In this document: in pieces, positions 22,069 through 32,346 of the stretch | Position numbering within the stretch: position 1 is the stretch's first letter | How the letters are laid out: every line of letters starts with the position of its first letter | Source: Picocystis sp. L7 | Lineage: Eukaryota; Chlorophyta; Picocystophyceae; Picocystales; Picocystaceae | NCBI GenBank assembly: GCA_020975725.1 | Contig: QXJR01000005.1 | Span: forward strand, 1,093,072-1,157,071 | Length of the DNA stretch: 64,000 nt | Direction: 5' to 3' | Position numbers and translations under genes: made by a program | Notes under the pieces: model-generated | The model's database searches: none | What the model was told of the DNA's origin: nothing | Seen by the model: only the letters and a program-made list of their open reading frames with translations

Positions 22069-22375
22069 TATTGTGAGACTCGTCTGTCCTGCCTGAAAAG
22101 GGGGTCTGAAATCCCCTGGCCGAACCGAGCGTGGCGGTTTCGGACGATGGATGGGACGATGGCGTGGCGGCTCAAGGGGTTGCTCGACGTGGATACCAGA
22201 GAGTGTAACACATGCATTAACCCACTCAGTACATATAGTGGGTGGTATTTCATCAAAGTTAAGTCACGCGCATGATGAGGCGAGCACGGACACGGCTTGG
22301 TTCTCGGGGACGACGTCCTCGTCTGCGGTAGAGAATAAACTCCCACAGAGGGATCCTGCACCCCTTTTCTCAATA
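22069..22375 (-). repeat. 5' LTR of copia
   Basis: Copy of 17489-17795, 307 bp, TATTG..CAATA, followed by the AGAAA duplication. Confidence 0.95.
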
Positions 22376-22567
22376 AGAAAACCCGTTCTGAACCGGGGCG
22401 ACCTTCCTTCAATACGAACCCCCAAGGGGACTGACTCCAGTTCCGGAACGGTACAGTCGTTGTTTGAGAGGGGACACCATTGCCCTTCATCCATATGGGG
22501 TCCCGGGGGTCTGGTCCCGTAGGCCAGGGTCTCGTAGGGACCCTGGGAGGCCTCGCTGGCCGTTACA
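22376..22567 (-). repeat. LTR of gypsy family F, proximal part
   Basis: Minus-strand start TGTAACGGCCAGCG at 22567, the same start as the LTR at 40569. It is continued at 17488 beyond the copia insertion. Confidence 0.85.
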
Positions 22568-23265
22568 GTCAATCAGATCTACTTGGATGAGTGCTGCCCA
22601 ATTGGCAAGCATACCCACAACGAGGTGAATGCGGCATGGGCGAGCCTCATCGAGCATTAAGCATTCGTGGTGGTGGCCTTTTCGACGGATTCGACCTCTC
22701 GATACCGGCTGTGGGGAGGCAGGTGAAGGAGCTCATGCGCAGGCAGAAGGAGCTAAATCGCGAGGCCCGCGCTGCCACCGATCTCGGAGGGGCTTGAATG
22801 CACATTGACGCGGAAGCCGGTGCACAACAGTTGCTGGATCTCCAAGAGCACGTGGACACCGAGTGCGCGAGTGAGAAGGATGGGAAGGCTTTGAAGCCGG
22901 CGCAACTGGATGGCGATGCTTAGGATGCGCTAAAGCGATCGATGGAGAGGTATGCGAAAACACCGCGGTGATTTGGAGGAAGCAGGAGCAGTGGAGTACG
23001 GACCAAACGGCGAGGGAGTGGCACGGAATGCGCCGTGAAGCTGGAAGCCTAAAGGACTTCGGTACAGTTGCAATGGAATGGTTCATCAAACAAAGCGCGA
23101 GGATGGAGTAGGTGACGAAGGTACAACGGCACGCCAACCATCCCACGCTAGGCGAGCACCGAGGATCCGAGGACGCTTATGTGCAAGCAGCTGTGGAACC
23201 CCATCGCATGGAGATGCGAAATGTGAAGACGTCCAAGTGAAAGGACGCTCCCAGGGCTTCGTCCA
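22568..23265 (+). pseudogene. Harbinger Myb/SANT-like protein, truncated relic
   Basis: Plus-strand relic of the accessory DNA-binding protein of PIF/Harbinger transposons. Its start VNQIYLDECCPIGK aligns with VNQMYMDKCCPIGK in the fuller copy at 27746-28615. Further matches are GLFDGFDL, EAQ/EAR-rich helices and QQLLDL. The N-terminal part is missing exactly where the family F LTR begins. TGA and TAG codons and phase changes (near 22797, 22922 and later) break it. Confidence 0.75.
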
Positions 23266-23734
23266 TTAGCAACGAAATGGTTGCTGACGTCGACAAATGA
23301 AACAAATGTGTAATGAACTTGTATTGTTGTGCTTTTCTTCCTCTTGCACGAGTTCGCAATGATCGTCCGAACACTCTCGTGTCCACAACGTCATGCAGTA
23401 GCGTCACGGTCGTCCGAGGGAACTAAAAATACGGAATGAAATATTCAAATGTGAACGCGAAGGTTGATTATTCATTTATAATAGCCTCGTTCACCATGCG
23501 TGAACGAGTCTTATGGTCACTCGTGTATTCCTCCATACACACGCTACTCTTGCAACACCGTCCTTCCATCTTTGCCATTGGTGTGTTGCTCTAGTAGCTC
23601 CATCCACCGTTGCCGCTATTGCTCTTCGAGCTCCATCCTTGCTACTACTGCTGTTCGAGCTCCGTCCTTGGTGCTGCTGCTGGTGCTGCTCGTGCCGCAT
23701 CCTTGTTGTAGTTGCTGCTACTCCAAGTGCCGTG

Positions 23735-24393
23735 TCATTGCATGTTCGGACTCTCCGACTGGAAATGGTACATGGCATGGTACTCCCTCATGGAGGGTGG
23801 CAGGGTATCGAAGTACCTATTGACACCACCACCGCACATGCAAGTATGGAAGTTTGTGAGCAACGCAGCAACACAATCCTCTTTACTCGTCGCACGCGAT
23901 CCAGTTTTCTTTCGTCGAACGTCTGTCACCAACGGTCATAGCTCACCAATGTTTCCAAAGACCCATTCGACGCTTTCCCGGTAGTGGGACAAAAGAGTTG
24001 CATACGCCTCCATCGCAATCGTCATCCTCCCTTTGGGCGGACGTAGAAGCACGTCGTGCACGAGGACCGCCGGATCCCGGTACACGCACACTTCGATGTC
24101 CACTCAACCTCGCATCCCTTGCAACCGCGCCACCAATTTCGAGTTTGCTAGCACTTGCGAGTCGTGCGCACGTCCTACTGCGGCCCTAAACCAGTCACCA
24201 ATCAAAAAAATTTGGAAGGACTACACGTTGGTATTTCACCTTGTGTTGAAGCTTCCAACCATTGTACACGGCTTCTTGTCCCGTAGATGGCTTGCAAATT
24301 GTGAATAGGGTCCCGTCAATAAATCCAAAACACAGTTCCTCGGGACAACCACGCTTTTGCAACACACATGCGAACGCATGCAAGTACTCTCTT
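23735..24393 (-). pseudogene. Harbinger DDE transposase relic, C-terminal parts
   Basis: Minus-strand pieces match the plus-strand transposase at 26342-27336: AALLTNFHTCMCGGG near 23800-23880 (last domain), and FGFIDGTLFTICKP with YNGWKLQHKVKY near 24195-24340 (first catalytic Asp region). It is interrupted at 24394 by a solo LTR. Together with 22568-23265 it forms a Harbinger element in inverse orientation to the one at 25816-28961. The ~470 bp between the two genes is CTG/CCA-rich low-complexity sequence, as in the other copy. Confidence 0.75.
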
Positions 24394-25157
24394 TGTTCCA
24401 CCCAGCCCTCTCGAGACGCCTTTCTTGCCGAGGTTATCCTTTGACGATGAGGAATACTCCCTCGATCTTGAGGCCTTTGAGAGGTACTCAATCATATTCG
24501 GGCCATTTGCTTGGGACTTGTTTGCATCCGCGCACAATGCAGACTGTTCGACCTTCTTCACACGGGAGACAAATGCTCCGCCCAAAGAATGGGCTAGTCT
24601 CGGCAACGTGTGGGCACACCCACCTTGTTGCCTCATAGATTCCGTGGTGGGCAAGCTCGAGGCCGAACCAAGAGCCCTTGTGACCATGATTACTCCGCAT
24701 TGGCCAAAGGCTCCTTGGTTCCCTCGCTTGCAACATCTCGCTACCTATCAAGAGGTACTAAGGAGGCACGAGGGGCTCTTCACGGACTCTCGAGGCAGGC
24801 CTATGCCTGCTCCTCACTGGGACGTCCTCCTTCGCCATGTCCCTAGGTGAACGCACGGTTCGGACTAACCCCGAATAGGAACCGGTTTGTCCCCCTTACT
24901 AATAAGGGCTCTGTGGCTGATGAACCGGATAAATACGTGGTTCAGCCACGGGCGGATTACCCAATGGAGTATGTATGTAATAACAAGTGTGGCGGAAGGG
25001 AACAACAACAAGAGAACAACGTTCCCTGACGTTCCGCCCAACCATCTCGGCTGCCGCGGCGACGCCAACGAACGCACGAACGAGCGCGAACGCACGTTGA
25101 CGCCACCGCCCACGTCCTCTTCGCGCCATAGGAGGAGGTGGGCGCGCTTTCGCCACA
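24394..25157 (+). repeat. Solo LTR of gypsy C (plus orientation) with coding segment
   Basis: 764 bp, from TGTTCCACCCAGCCC to GCCACA, matching the 767-bp LTRs of gypsy C in reverse orientation relative to that element. It keeps an open 160-aa frame (24368-24850) equal to the C-terminal Dam/DIRS-like domain of gypsy C (IIFGPFAWDLFASAHNADC, HPPCCLIDSVVGKL). No internal gypsy sequence is attached. Flanks CTCTT and TCGTG do not match, so the duplication is not evident. Confidence 0.85.
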
Positions 25158-25711
25158 TCGTGTATCTTTGGACCCTAAAACCGGCAATGCTGCCGCAACC
25201 AATCGTCAGGGAAGCCACCGATCATTCGAAGCACGTTCGTTATTGCGCTTTTGTACGTCGAATACCGCTTGGCATTTTCTGAATCATCCCAACATTGCTC
25301 AATGGTGGCAAGTAGGAGACGCAAAACCCTGATCCGCACATTAGCACGGAGCCGATACGCGGTAGGAAACCAATGAAGAGCCCCACTAGCTCGTCAAAAT
25401 GCTTGCGAAGCATCCTTCACTCTAGCGCGCATCCCACTTGCGATGGCATGGCCCTTCCTCCTTCCCGCGGAATCTCGAACCTCGCTCCTATTCAACGGCC
25501 TAACATGCAAGGCGCGTGGAGGAACGTGGTCCGCTTTCCCCAAAACTCCTCTAGAATACATGGCAAATGAAAAAATATTCGCTCGAGTTCCCGTGATTAA
25601 AACCGCCCCATGTTTACAGTTGGCGTAGTACTCTAAGTGGAAAAGGGAAAAGCTACAGACCCTTCACTTTCCCCAAAATCGAAAACGGGGAAACCTCAAG
25701 TCCCAAAAACC
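25158..25711. other. No gene recognised
   Basis: Possibly the continuation of the Harbinger relic beyond the solo LTR. I could not recognise the transposase N-terminus in it. Open frames are at most about 65 codons. Confidence 0.3.
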
Positions 25712-25791
25712 CGAGAATAAACTCCCTCTTGCCCGAATATTTCGTCTTTCCCCAAAATCTAAACTCCACTCTGCACCCCTTTTCTCAATAA
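25712..25791 (-). repeat. Copia LTR fragment
   Basis: Contains GAGAATAAACTCCC and ends TGCACCCCTTTTCTCAATA, as in the end of the 307-bp copia LTR, with unrelated sequence between. A decayed LTR piece just outside the Harbinger end. Confidence 0.6.
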
Positions 25792-26110
25792 CCTCTAATC
25801 TGAGTTCCTCTAGTAGAGGCATTCGGCAAGTGCCCCCCAAAAAACTCCTGGTTTTGCATTACTGAATTTTTTGACCGTTGACCCAGTTTTCCCGACCGGG
25901 AAATAAAATCCAGTCTGTTTTTGCCGCAAATACTGGTTCTATTTTGGGGGATACCCTGCGAGTCTACGAAAAAAAACGAAACAAGTGGGGCAGTCCGTCG
26001 GTCATTATGGAGCGAGTTGGACACATGCTTTGAGGAAAATAATCCCTTCATGGCCTCGGCCGTGATGGGACCACTTCCTCGACGGTGGCAAAGCAAGGTC
26101 AAGAACGCGG

Positions 26111-27336
26111 GAAGGATGGAGGAGAGGAGCACCATGCCCCAGCGCAAAGGCAAGATCCTCGAGAGCATGCAGCTGCGGCGAATGCGGGTCGAGATCACGA
26201 GGATGCGCACCTTGGCCGTCGTCGCGATGTGTCAGTCTCCTAGCCTTGGTGTCGCGTTCGCAACTGCGTTCGACGCCATTACGATGGAGTGTGACGCGTT
26301 GCTGCGAGGAATGATGGGATGGTGGAGTCCGCAATGCTTTCTTGCTTCAACGCCGCGCACAATGGACTCCTTTACGGACGACGAATTGCGGTCGTCGTTT
26401 CCGCTTCGATCGAGAGGCGATTTCCGAGCTACGAGGGTTGCAAGAAGTCCCAAACGTACTGTGGTCGCGGTGGAGGAAGCGATTTGGCGGCGAGGAGGCG
26501 TTCCTCCTCCTCCTTCGTCGGTTGGCTGGGCGCGAGCGCAACATGGAGCTCGCGCAGATTCTCGGTAGGCCTTTGTAGGCAATATCGGAGAAGTAAAACG
26601 TGATGCTAGACCACGTGTATGAACTTGCGCGACGTGCGTTGCGATTGGAAATGTGGGACGCTCAACTCCCGTTGTTCGCAAACGACTTCGCGCGCTGCGG
26701 GTGCCTCGAAGCTCACTCTGTGGGCTTCTTTGACGGCACCATGTTTACCATCTGCCGTCCAATGATGGGACAGGATAGCATGTACAATGGATGGAAGCGG
26801 TCGCACAAGGCTAACTACTAGTGCGTTGTCCTTCCAAACTTCATGATCGGCGATTGGTTTGGACCGTCTGCAGGTCGTACGGATGATCCGCACATGCCGG
26901 TTGATTCTCGACTTGTGCCTCGATTGCGTGCTATTTGCGAACGACTTGGACAGCAAGTGTGCTTGTATGGAGATGCAGCCTATCCAGCGAGTGAGGTCCT
27001 CCTCCGTGCACTGAAACGACCAAACACGACACCTGCCATGGCAGAGTACGCTACCTCCATGTCCAGTACAAGGAATGTGTTGAATGGGTCTTTGGAAAGA
27101 TCGGCAATTTGTGGCCGTTCGTAACGGGCGTCACAAGGAAGATGACAAGCTCCCGTGCAACTTGTAGGGAAGATTGGGTAGCGGCTTTACTGACTAACTT
27201 TCATACGTGTCGATACGGGGGTGTTGCGAACCGTTACTTCAACACAACACCTCCTACAATGCAGGAGTACAGAAATATGTACTCGGTGGGGGGTTCACAA
27301 CTACAAGATACGATTGCGGTTGAAGTTGACCATTGA
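26111..27336 (+). pseudogene. Harbinger DDE transposase
   Basis: The N-terminal half in frame 26342-26578 reads GEEAFLLLLRRLAGRER with LAQILGRPL, the conserved helix block of Harbinger transposases. The catalytic part follows in another phase: VGFFDGTMFTICRP (first Asp), then after an in-frame TAG at about 26819 LPNFMIGDWFGPSAGRTDD, and LYGDAAYPASEVLL (second Asp). The tail is AALLTNFHTCRYGG (27150-27240). The shift near 26580 and the stop make it inactive. The sequence 26005-26340 may belong to the N-terminus but is not clear. Confidence 0.8.
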
Positions 27337-27470
27337 CCATCCAGCAGTGCAGCCACCATCCAGCTGCAACCATCCACCAACGGCAATCCAGCAGCATCCA
27401 TCCAACAACGGCAATCCAGCAGCATCCATCAAGCAGTGCAGTAACTAGCAACAACCATCGAGCAACGGCA
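27337..27470. repeat. Short tandem CCATCCAGCAG/CAACGGCAA-type repeat
   Basis: Imperfect repeats such as CGGCAATCCAGCAGCATCC occur twice, with related CCATCCA units, between the transposase and Myb-like genes. The rest up to 27745 shows no gene. Confidence 0.6.
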
Positions 27471-27745
27471 ACATGAAGAAGAAGCAGGTGCCAAATGTTC
27501 ATGTATGGCACCTGACTCCGCTCCTAGACCAACAACCTGCCTTGTAATAATTTTGTATTGTTGGTGCCAGAAAAATGTACGCGCATCTTCCCAATGTAAA
27601 CATGACTAACACAAACGATTTCAAGCACCTGCACGAAAACTATCGACGCAATTGAGGAAGATTCTTGCGTAGAGAACGAACAATAGGGAAATCTGGCAAA
27701 GAATGATAAAGAAAAGAAAGGAAACACGAATTTACACAAGCCAAG

Positions 27746-28615
27746 TCAGACGTCACATACGTTTGCTATGTCGACGTTGTTGAGGTCATCCTCCTCTGAT
27801 GTCGGATTGTCCTCCACCGACGAACGGTGCAGCTTCGCGCGATGCGCTGCCACTGCTTTCGCAATCCAAGCTTCCTTTGGTCCAAGATCGGGCGCCACGT
27901 CCGGATGCAATTTGTAGAGTTTGTCCGCCTTCATCCACGCCATCTCCGCTTGCGTCTCGACGTACTCCTCCATAGCGAGCATTAGCAGATTGTTGGTATC
28001 CCGCATACTCGCTTCCACTTGCGCAATGCTGGAGCGACCTCCGCCGCTGCCATGGCTCTGGCGATCAGACGAGGCGCGCCTTGCCCGTTTTCCGTGTGTT
28101 TCCATGGACTTCCTCAGGGCTTCCTTCGCATCCTCGTCCAGTCGCGCCAGCTTCGTGTTCCGCTGCTCCTTCGCAATCGCCCGCTGCTGCTTCAAACCGT
28201 CGCGCAAGTCCAACAGGCGCTGGACTCCTTGTTCGAGGTCGGTGTGCACTGCACACCCCCCTCGACCAGTCGCAACCTGGGCCTCTGCATTTCGCTTGTC
28301 CTGCTTCTCCATCAAAGCAGCCAATTGGTGCTGGACAGTCCTCTGACACAGGTTGAAGTCGTCGAACAGGCCGTCTGGATGCCTTCGCAAGCCATCCAGC
28401 AAGTTCGACCAGGCCGCATTGATCGCTCCATGGGAGCCCTTGCCAATCGGACAGCATTTGTCCATATACATCTGATTGACGAGCGCAATCTGCTGAGCTT
28501 TGTTCCACCTGTTCCGCTTCGCCTTCAATCCTTCATGCGCGACGTTTGGCGTCTCCGTGATTTCGACATTGTCGTCACGCACCGCCAATGGCTGGTGCGC
28601 CTGGATACTGCCCAT
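27746..28615 (-). CDS. Harbinger Myb/SANT-like DNA-binding protein
   Basis: A 289-aa intact frame. Residues 30-100 (KRNRWNKAQQIALVNQMY through GLFDDFNLCQRTVQHQLAAL) fit the Myb/SANT-like domain that Harbinger elements encode next to the transposase and that helps it enter the nucleus and bind the ends. Residues 140-190 are charged and helical (coiled-coil-like); a basic patch KRARRASSDRQ may be a nuclear signal. The acidic tail ends EEDDLNNVD. It is convergent with the transposase, as usual for these elements. Unlike its partner it shows no break. Confidence 0.8.
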   Translation of the reverse strand: MGSIQAHQPLAVRDDNVEITETPNVAHEGLKAKRNRWNKAQQIALVNQMYMDKCCPIGKGSHGAINAAWSNLLDGLRRHPDGLFDDFNLCQRTVQHQLAALMEKQDKRNAEAQVATGRGGCAVHTDLEQGVQRLLDLRDGLKQQRAIAKEQRNTKLARLDEDAKEALRKSMETHGKRARRASSDRQSHGSGGGRSSIAQVEASMRDTNNLLMLAMEEYVETQAEMAWMKADKLYKLHPDVAPDLGPKEAWIAKAVAAHRAKLHRSSVEDNPTSEEDDLNNVDIANVCDV

Positions 28616-28961
28616 TGCGCACTCAATTCAAACGCCATAGCTCGACGAAGAAGCAGGACTTCTTCGTCGAAGGATGCAAATAACAGAATTTTGCATAATT
28701 GTTGGAGCTCGTCGCCCTCCATTGGATCATCGTCCAGGTTAGAAACCAACAAGGTTCCCTTTCGCGCCAAATCGCAGAATCCTTGTTTTCGGTACGAACA
28801 GATCGATATCTTACAATCCCCGCGGAGGACGAGACCCCCATCTTTCGGGACGATTTTGGGGAAGAAAAGCCGAATCTCGATTGCGACCCGAAAAAATACG
28901 ACCGCTACGACCGGGGCGAAACGGATCGGAAGTTTTTTTGGGGGGGCTTGCCGAATGCCTC

Positions 28962-29124
28962 TATTCAAAATAAAATTAACTACTTCCAGTGAAGGATGCA
29001 GTCTTCCGTCAACGATCCAAGAACATACGATCGAATGAAAAAGCCACCTTCAGTTATCGACAAGGAGTCTGGAGAGCGCAAGGCATCCTAACAGCGTTCA
29101 CACTTTGCGGGCAAAACAATTGGT
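28962..29124. other. Spacer after Harbinger element
   Basis: Short sequence between the Harbinger right end and the GT47-like gene. It probably contains that gene's promoter or leader. No specific signal recognised. Confidence 0.3.
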
Positions 29125-30351
29125 GTGGAGAAACTAACAATGATGGTGGCTTTCGTGGATGTGGGAATTGAGTCGGTGGCGATAGTTTCATCAACGGTCT
29201 TTTTCTTTCTGACGGTATCCACAAGCTGTAAAAGGTCTGAGAAGGTCACTAGCTGGATGCAACACCAACATTTTTCTATGAGACATGCCGAAGCATTGCC
29301 CACTAGACATATATTTGGTGTGCCCTGCCCTGAGATTGTCTGTTGGAAGAACAAAATGCTAGGTAGCATCATCAAAATGTTCTCAGAAACAGAAGTACAC
29401 CCAATACACACGGGCATGTTCCACAAATGTCTAAGGGAAGGGTGCGCATCAAATTTAGTATTATTCGATTGCTTTCGCAACCTGAATTCTTCTTGGCCAA
29501 AGAATGGTGAAATAGTAGTGATTGAACAAGCTGACATTTGCTGTGCAAAGGAAAGGCTCTTACAAGCCAGACATACTCTGAGGAAGCTAGTCCTGATTAC
29601 AGTAGGTCATGATAATCTAGGCTCCCCTGCTACACAACATTCATCGCGCAGAGGAGATCAGTTTTCCTGCTTGAAAGAATTACTGGGGACCACTTTTGTT
29701 GAAAAATACTTTGTGTCTCAACATAAGTCTTCGTACCAGCATCCCAAGCTGGAGTATATACCAATTGGACTTGGTAGTGCAAGTTCAAGGCTTAAGGCCC
29801 GCATCAATGCCAACACCTTGATGTCAACACTGGAAGAAGTAAGAACTGTTCTGAATGCAGCATGTCTAGACAAGAAATGCGTCATGACACCAATTGCTGT
29901 GAACACTAACCTTGACGGAAAGGTCAGTGGAAAGCATAGACAGATGGCATACGCAGAACTCTGTAAGAGATTTGTGAATGTGACCAATTACTATGGAAAG
30001 TTGAAGGGAAAGGGTATTTTTCAACACTATGGCATGCATGTCCTTGGCTTCTCCCCAAAAGGTACACATTATGATTGCTGGCGTCATTACGAAGTCTTGA
30101 TAAGTGGGAGTATCCCCATTGTTGACCAACATCACAGTATTTACACAATTCTAAGTGACTTGCCCACTCTCGTCCTAAATGATTGGTCGACTCTAACAAA
30201 TAGTAGTATTCACAAGCATCTAAAGAACATGCTGGTAAGTGGTGGATTTAATCTACAGAAGCTTGGTGATTGCTACTGGCTCAGGAGAGTTGGCGTCAAA
30301 TTATTAGGAACTAAATGTGGGCGAAGACAGCTACCACGAGTCCTGCAGTGA
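29125..30351 (+). CDS. Exostosin-like glycosyltransferase (GT47-type), host gene
   Basis: 408 aa without breaks. Residues 12-32 are hydrophobic (signal anchor of a type II Golgi protein). The C-terminal half has the exostosin core: EYIPIGLG (211-217), then LGFSPKGTHYDCWRHYEVL (about 307-325) and SGSIPIVDQH with LPTLVLNDWSTL (about 327-357). In family terms this is the S-P-x-G-x-x-D-x-x-R-x-x-E ... G-x-I-P-I-V nucleotide-sugar site followed by D-W. Enzymes of this family add sugars to wall or matrix polysaccharides in the Golgi. The substrate cannot be inferred. The N-terminal 100 residues are less typical. It lies between transposons, with codon use unlike the GC-richer Harbinger genes. Confidence 0.75.
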   Translation: MEKLTMMVAFVDVGIESVAIVSSTVFFFLTVSTSCKRSEKVTSWMQHQHFSMRHAEALPTRHIFGVPCPEIVCWKNKMLGSIIKMFSETEVHPIHTGMFHKCLREGCASNLVLFDCFRNLNSSWPKNGEIVVIEQADICCAKERLLQARHTLRKLVLITVGHDNLGSPATQHSSRRGDQFSCLKELLGTTFVEKYFVSQHKSSYQHPKLEYIPIGLGSASSRLKARINANTLMSTLEEVRTVLNAACLDKKCVMTPIAVNTNLDGKVSGKHRQMAYAELCKRFVNVTNYYGKLKGKGIFQHYGMHVLGFSPKGTHYDCWRHYEVLISGSIPIVDQHHSIYTILSDLPTLVLNDWSTLTNSSIHKHLKNMLVSGGFNLQKLGDCYWLRRVGVKLLGTKCGRRQLPRVLQ

Positions 30352-31079
30352 GCATACATCGCTCAAGTACTTTATCATGCAATGGAGTCCTAGACTCTCA
30401 ATTTGCCATTCGTCGAAAAAAATATATACAATGATAGATGGGCCAGATTCGCAAAATATGAATGGAACCTTGGGCCAACCGGTCGATCCATGGAGATCAG
30501 GGCGACTTTGTACAAATGCACATGACTACTCTCTTTTCTCTATTCGAACTTACTTCTCAATACCAGGAAGAGGCCTTCTCAGAAAGCCGCATCGCAGGGC
30601 TATCGGCAACCTATCTGATGTAGCAGCTGCGAGTAGTATGTGCCGGGGTGAAAAAGGATCGCTGGATTCCAATTTGTAGACCTGGCTGTCCATTCTCCAA
30701 ACTCTCCAGTTTTGTAGAAAATGGCAGCTGTGAAAGAGTATGCAGTGAACCATTAGCAAAGCTGTCCCTTCTCATGGACTGGTGTTTACTAGAAGTATGC
30801 AAGTGGGTATGAATTTATGACTTGGAAATATGTTTCGGCTCGTCAATACTGAAGATACAGGGATCACTTGACCTGTCCACACTGCTCAAATCTGGTTGAA
30901 GATTTCGGCACAATTTTTGGTGAATGTGATGAAGAGCTTCTCACTCACCGGGCTCCAGCATTCTGCTTACGAGTGGATTTATCATGACATTTCCTAGAAC
31001 TAACACAAGAGCATTGAATGCCCCTGTGCTCTGTCTTAAAAATTTGTCACCTGGTTCTTCCTGTGTCGAACTTGCCCCA
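30352..31079. other. No gene recognised downstream of GT47-like gene
   Basis: An open frame of 120 codons (30317-30679) overlaps the end of the previous gene and shows no motif. Probably 3' region or decayed DNA. Confidence 0.3.
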
Positions 31080-31290
31080 TTGTTGAGAAGAGGGATGCAA
31101 AAGCCATTTGTGGGAGTGTATTCTCTCTTGAAGACAACGAGTTTATGCTTGAGACTTAAGCCGTGTATACGCGCTCCGCTTCATGTCTGCTTGGTAGTTT
31201 TAATGCACAATCATCCTCTCTATGTGCGAAGTGGGTTGATGCGTGTATAGCACTGTTTGCTATCCACGCCAAGACGCGCTTCGAGCTGCC
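31080..31290 (+). repeat. Diverged copia-type LTR, solo
   Basis: TGTTGAGAAGAGGGATGCA, TGTGGGAGTGTATTCTCT and AAGCCGTGTATACGCGCT follow in the same order as in the reverse complement of the 307-bp copia LTR, including the ATGTGCGAAGTGGGTTGATG segment. Many substitutions indicate age. It ends indistinctly near 31290. Confidence 0.65.
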
Positions 31291-31978
31291 AAGCCATTCT
31301 CCATTACATCGACCGTCACCGGCCAGTCGACCGGGTGTAGGATATCTAGATCCCTTCAGAAGGAGAAGATTCCCGAAAGATCGCGGTATGTGGTGCTGCC
31401 CACTATGTTAACACAGAATAATACTTAAGTGGGTCCACAAAGGGGTTCTTGGAGGGCCTTCTTGGAATTTGCTTGAACTTTGGCTTCGAAGAGCAACGAT
31501 AACTTGCGGAGTTGCTGGAGGTAGATGTCTTCTTCCAGGAGCGAGGGTTGGAGCGCGTTGTTGATGATCCAGACTTGTGGCTAGCGAAGGTGTCAAGAGG
31601 TGCACGGCTAGTCAAGTCAAAAGGGATCTGATCTATTACAACACAGCATGCGCCATGTATAGGGGCTGTCGGAAGTCAAATCGTTGACCGATTGGCTACT
31701 GAGGGACCTTGTCCATAAAGGACCTGGTAGGGACCCTGTGATTCCACCCGGTTCGTAGGGTCTTCACCGAGACACAGCGTGTTTATATCAAAGTTAATAT
31801 TGTGACGAGGCACGGGGCGTCACACGGTATCTCAAGGACCTCGACGAACCCAGGTCCTCCAACGCTGCATGGTAACCTCGCGGTTAAACAGCAGATCTTC
31901 TCAGCAATTCTCCTATGCGCCCACATTCTGGCCTCAAAACACAAGAAAGAAGGTTTGTGTTCGAAGATCATGAGGGGG
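31291..31978. other. No gene recognised; ends in a purine-rich tract
   Basis: Short frames only. The last bases before 31979 (GATCATGAGGGGG) resemble a polypurine tract preceding an LTR, so part of this may be the 3' end of a copia relative. Confidence 0.35.
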
Positions 31979-32295
31979 TATTGAGAGACCTAGGTCCAGG
32001 GGTCCCTCTGTGGGAGTTTCTTCTCTATTGAGAGAAGAAACTCTATCGTGCAGCCAGGCAGGGACGACGGCCTCCAACGGACCAACTAGTACCGCGCTCT
32101 CGATGGGTCGCACGAATCCAACCTCGGATGCTTAACATGCATGAGTTAATAGATTGATTACACGCTCAAAAGCCGCCACCAAGCACTCCCGCCATCAAGA
32201 CGCCCGTCCATTGGAACCACCGGTCGAACTCTGTCGGTTCAGACCGACCCACCAGCCCAAGGGAATCCTCACTGAAGTGAGGATCAACTCTTATT
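31979..32295 (+). repeat. Copia-family LTR (subfamily 2), copy 1
   Basis: Begins TATTGAGAGACC and is about 317 bp. It matches 45113-45429 and, in part, 57308-57568. It is followed at 32296-32310 by AGGTTAAGAGCCTTG, the same half-tRNA-Lys primer site as in the intact copia, so here it acts as a 5' LTR. Confidence 0.8.
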
Positions 32296-32346
32296 AGGTT
32301 AAGAGCCTTGTAAGCTTCCCTTCCAAGAAAAGACGAAGTAGAGGTA

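Larger units (their letters stand above)
17489..22375 (-). mobile_element. Ty1/copia retrotransposon, nearly intact
   Basis: 4887 bp on the minus strand. LTRs of 307 bp (17489-17795, 22069-22375) start TATTG and end CAATA and look identical to me. The polypurine tract (GAGTGGGAG, minus strand) is next to the left LTR and the tRNA-like primer site next to the right. Domain order Gag, protease, integrase, RT, RNase H is the copia order. One in-frame TAA (19708-19710) splits an otherwise open polyprotein. Identical LTRs and a clean duplication mean very recent insertion. Confidence 0.95.
17484..22380. repeat. Target site duplication of copia (AGAAA)
   Basis: AGAAA at 17484-17488 and at 22376-22380 brackets the copia element. 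It is the 5-bp duplication made by integrase. Confidence 0.95.
25816..28961. mobile_element. PIF/Harbinger transposon, decayed but with both ends
   Basis: The left end GAGGCATTCGGCAAG followed by a C-run and A-run mirrors the right end (CTTGCCGAATGCCTC preceded by G-run and T-run). The terminal inverted repeats extend over roughly 30 bp. TA lies on both sides (25814-25815 and 28962-28963), compatible with the short TWA-type duplication of this superfamily. Inside are a transposase (plus) and a Myb-like gene (minus), the two-gene layout of Harbinger elements. Confidence 0.85.

Noticed and set aside
28019-29038. 339-aa plus-strand frame
   Set aside because: Mostly opposite the Harbinger Myb-like gene and its terminal repeat; no recognisable domain.
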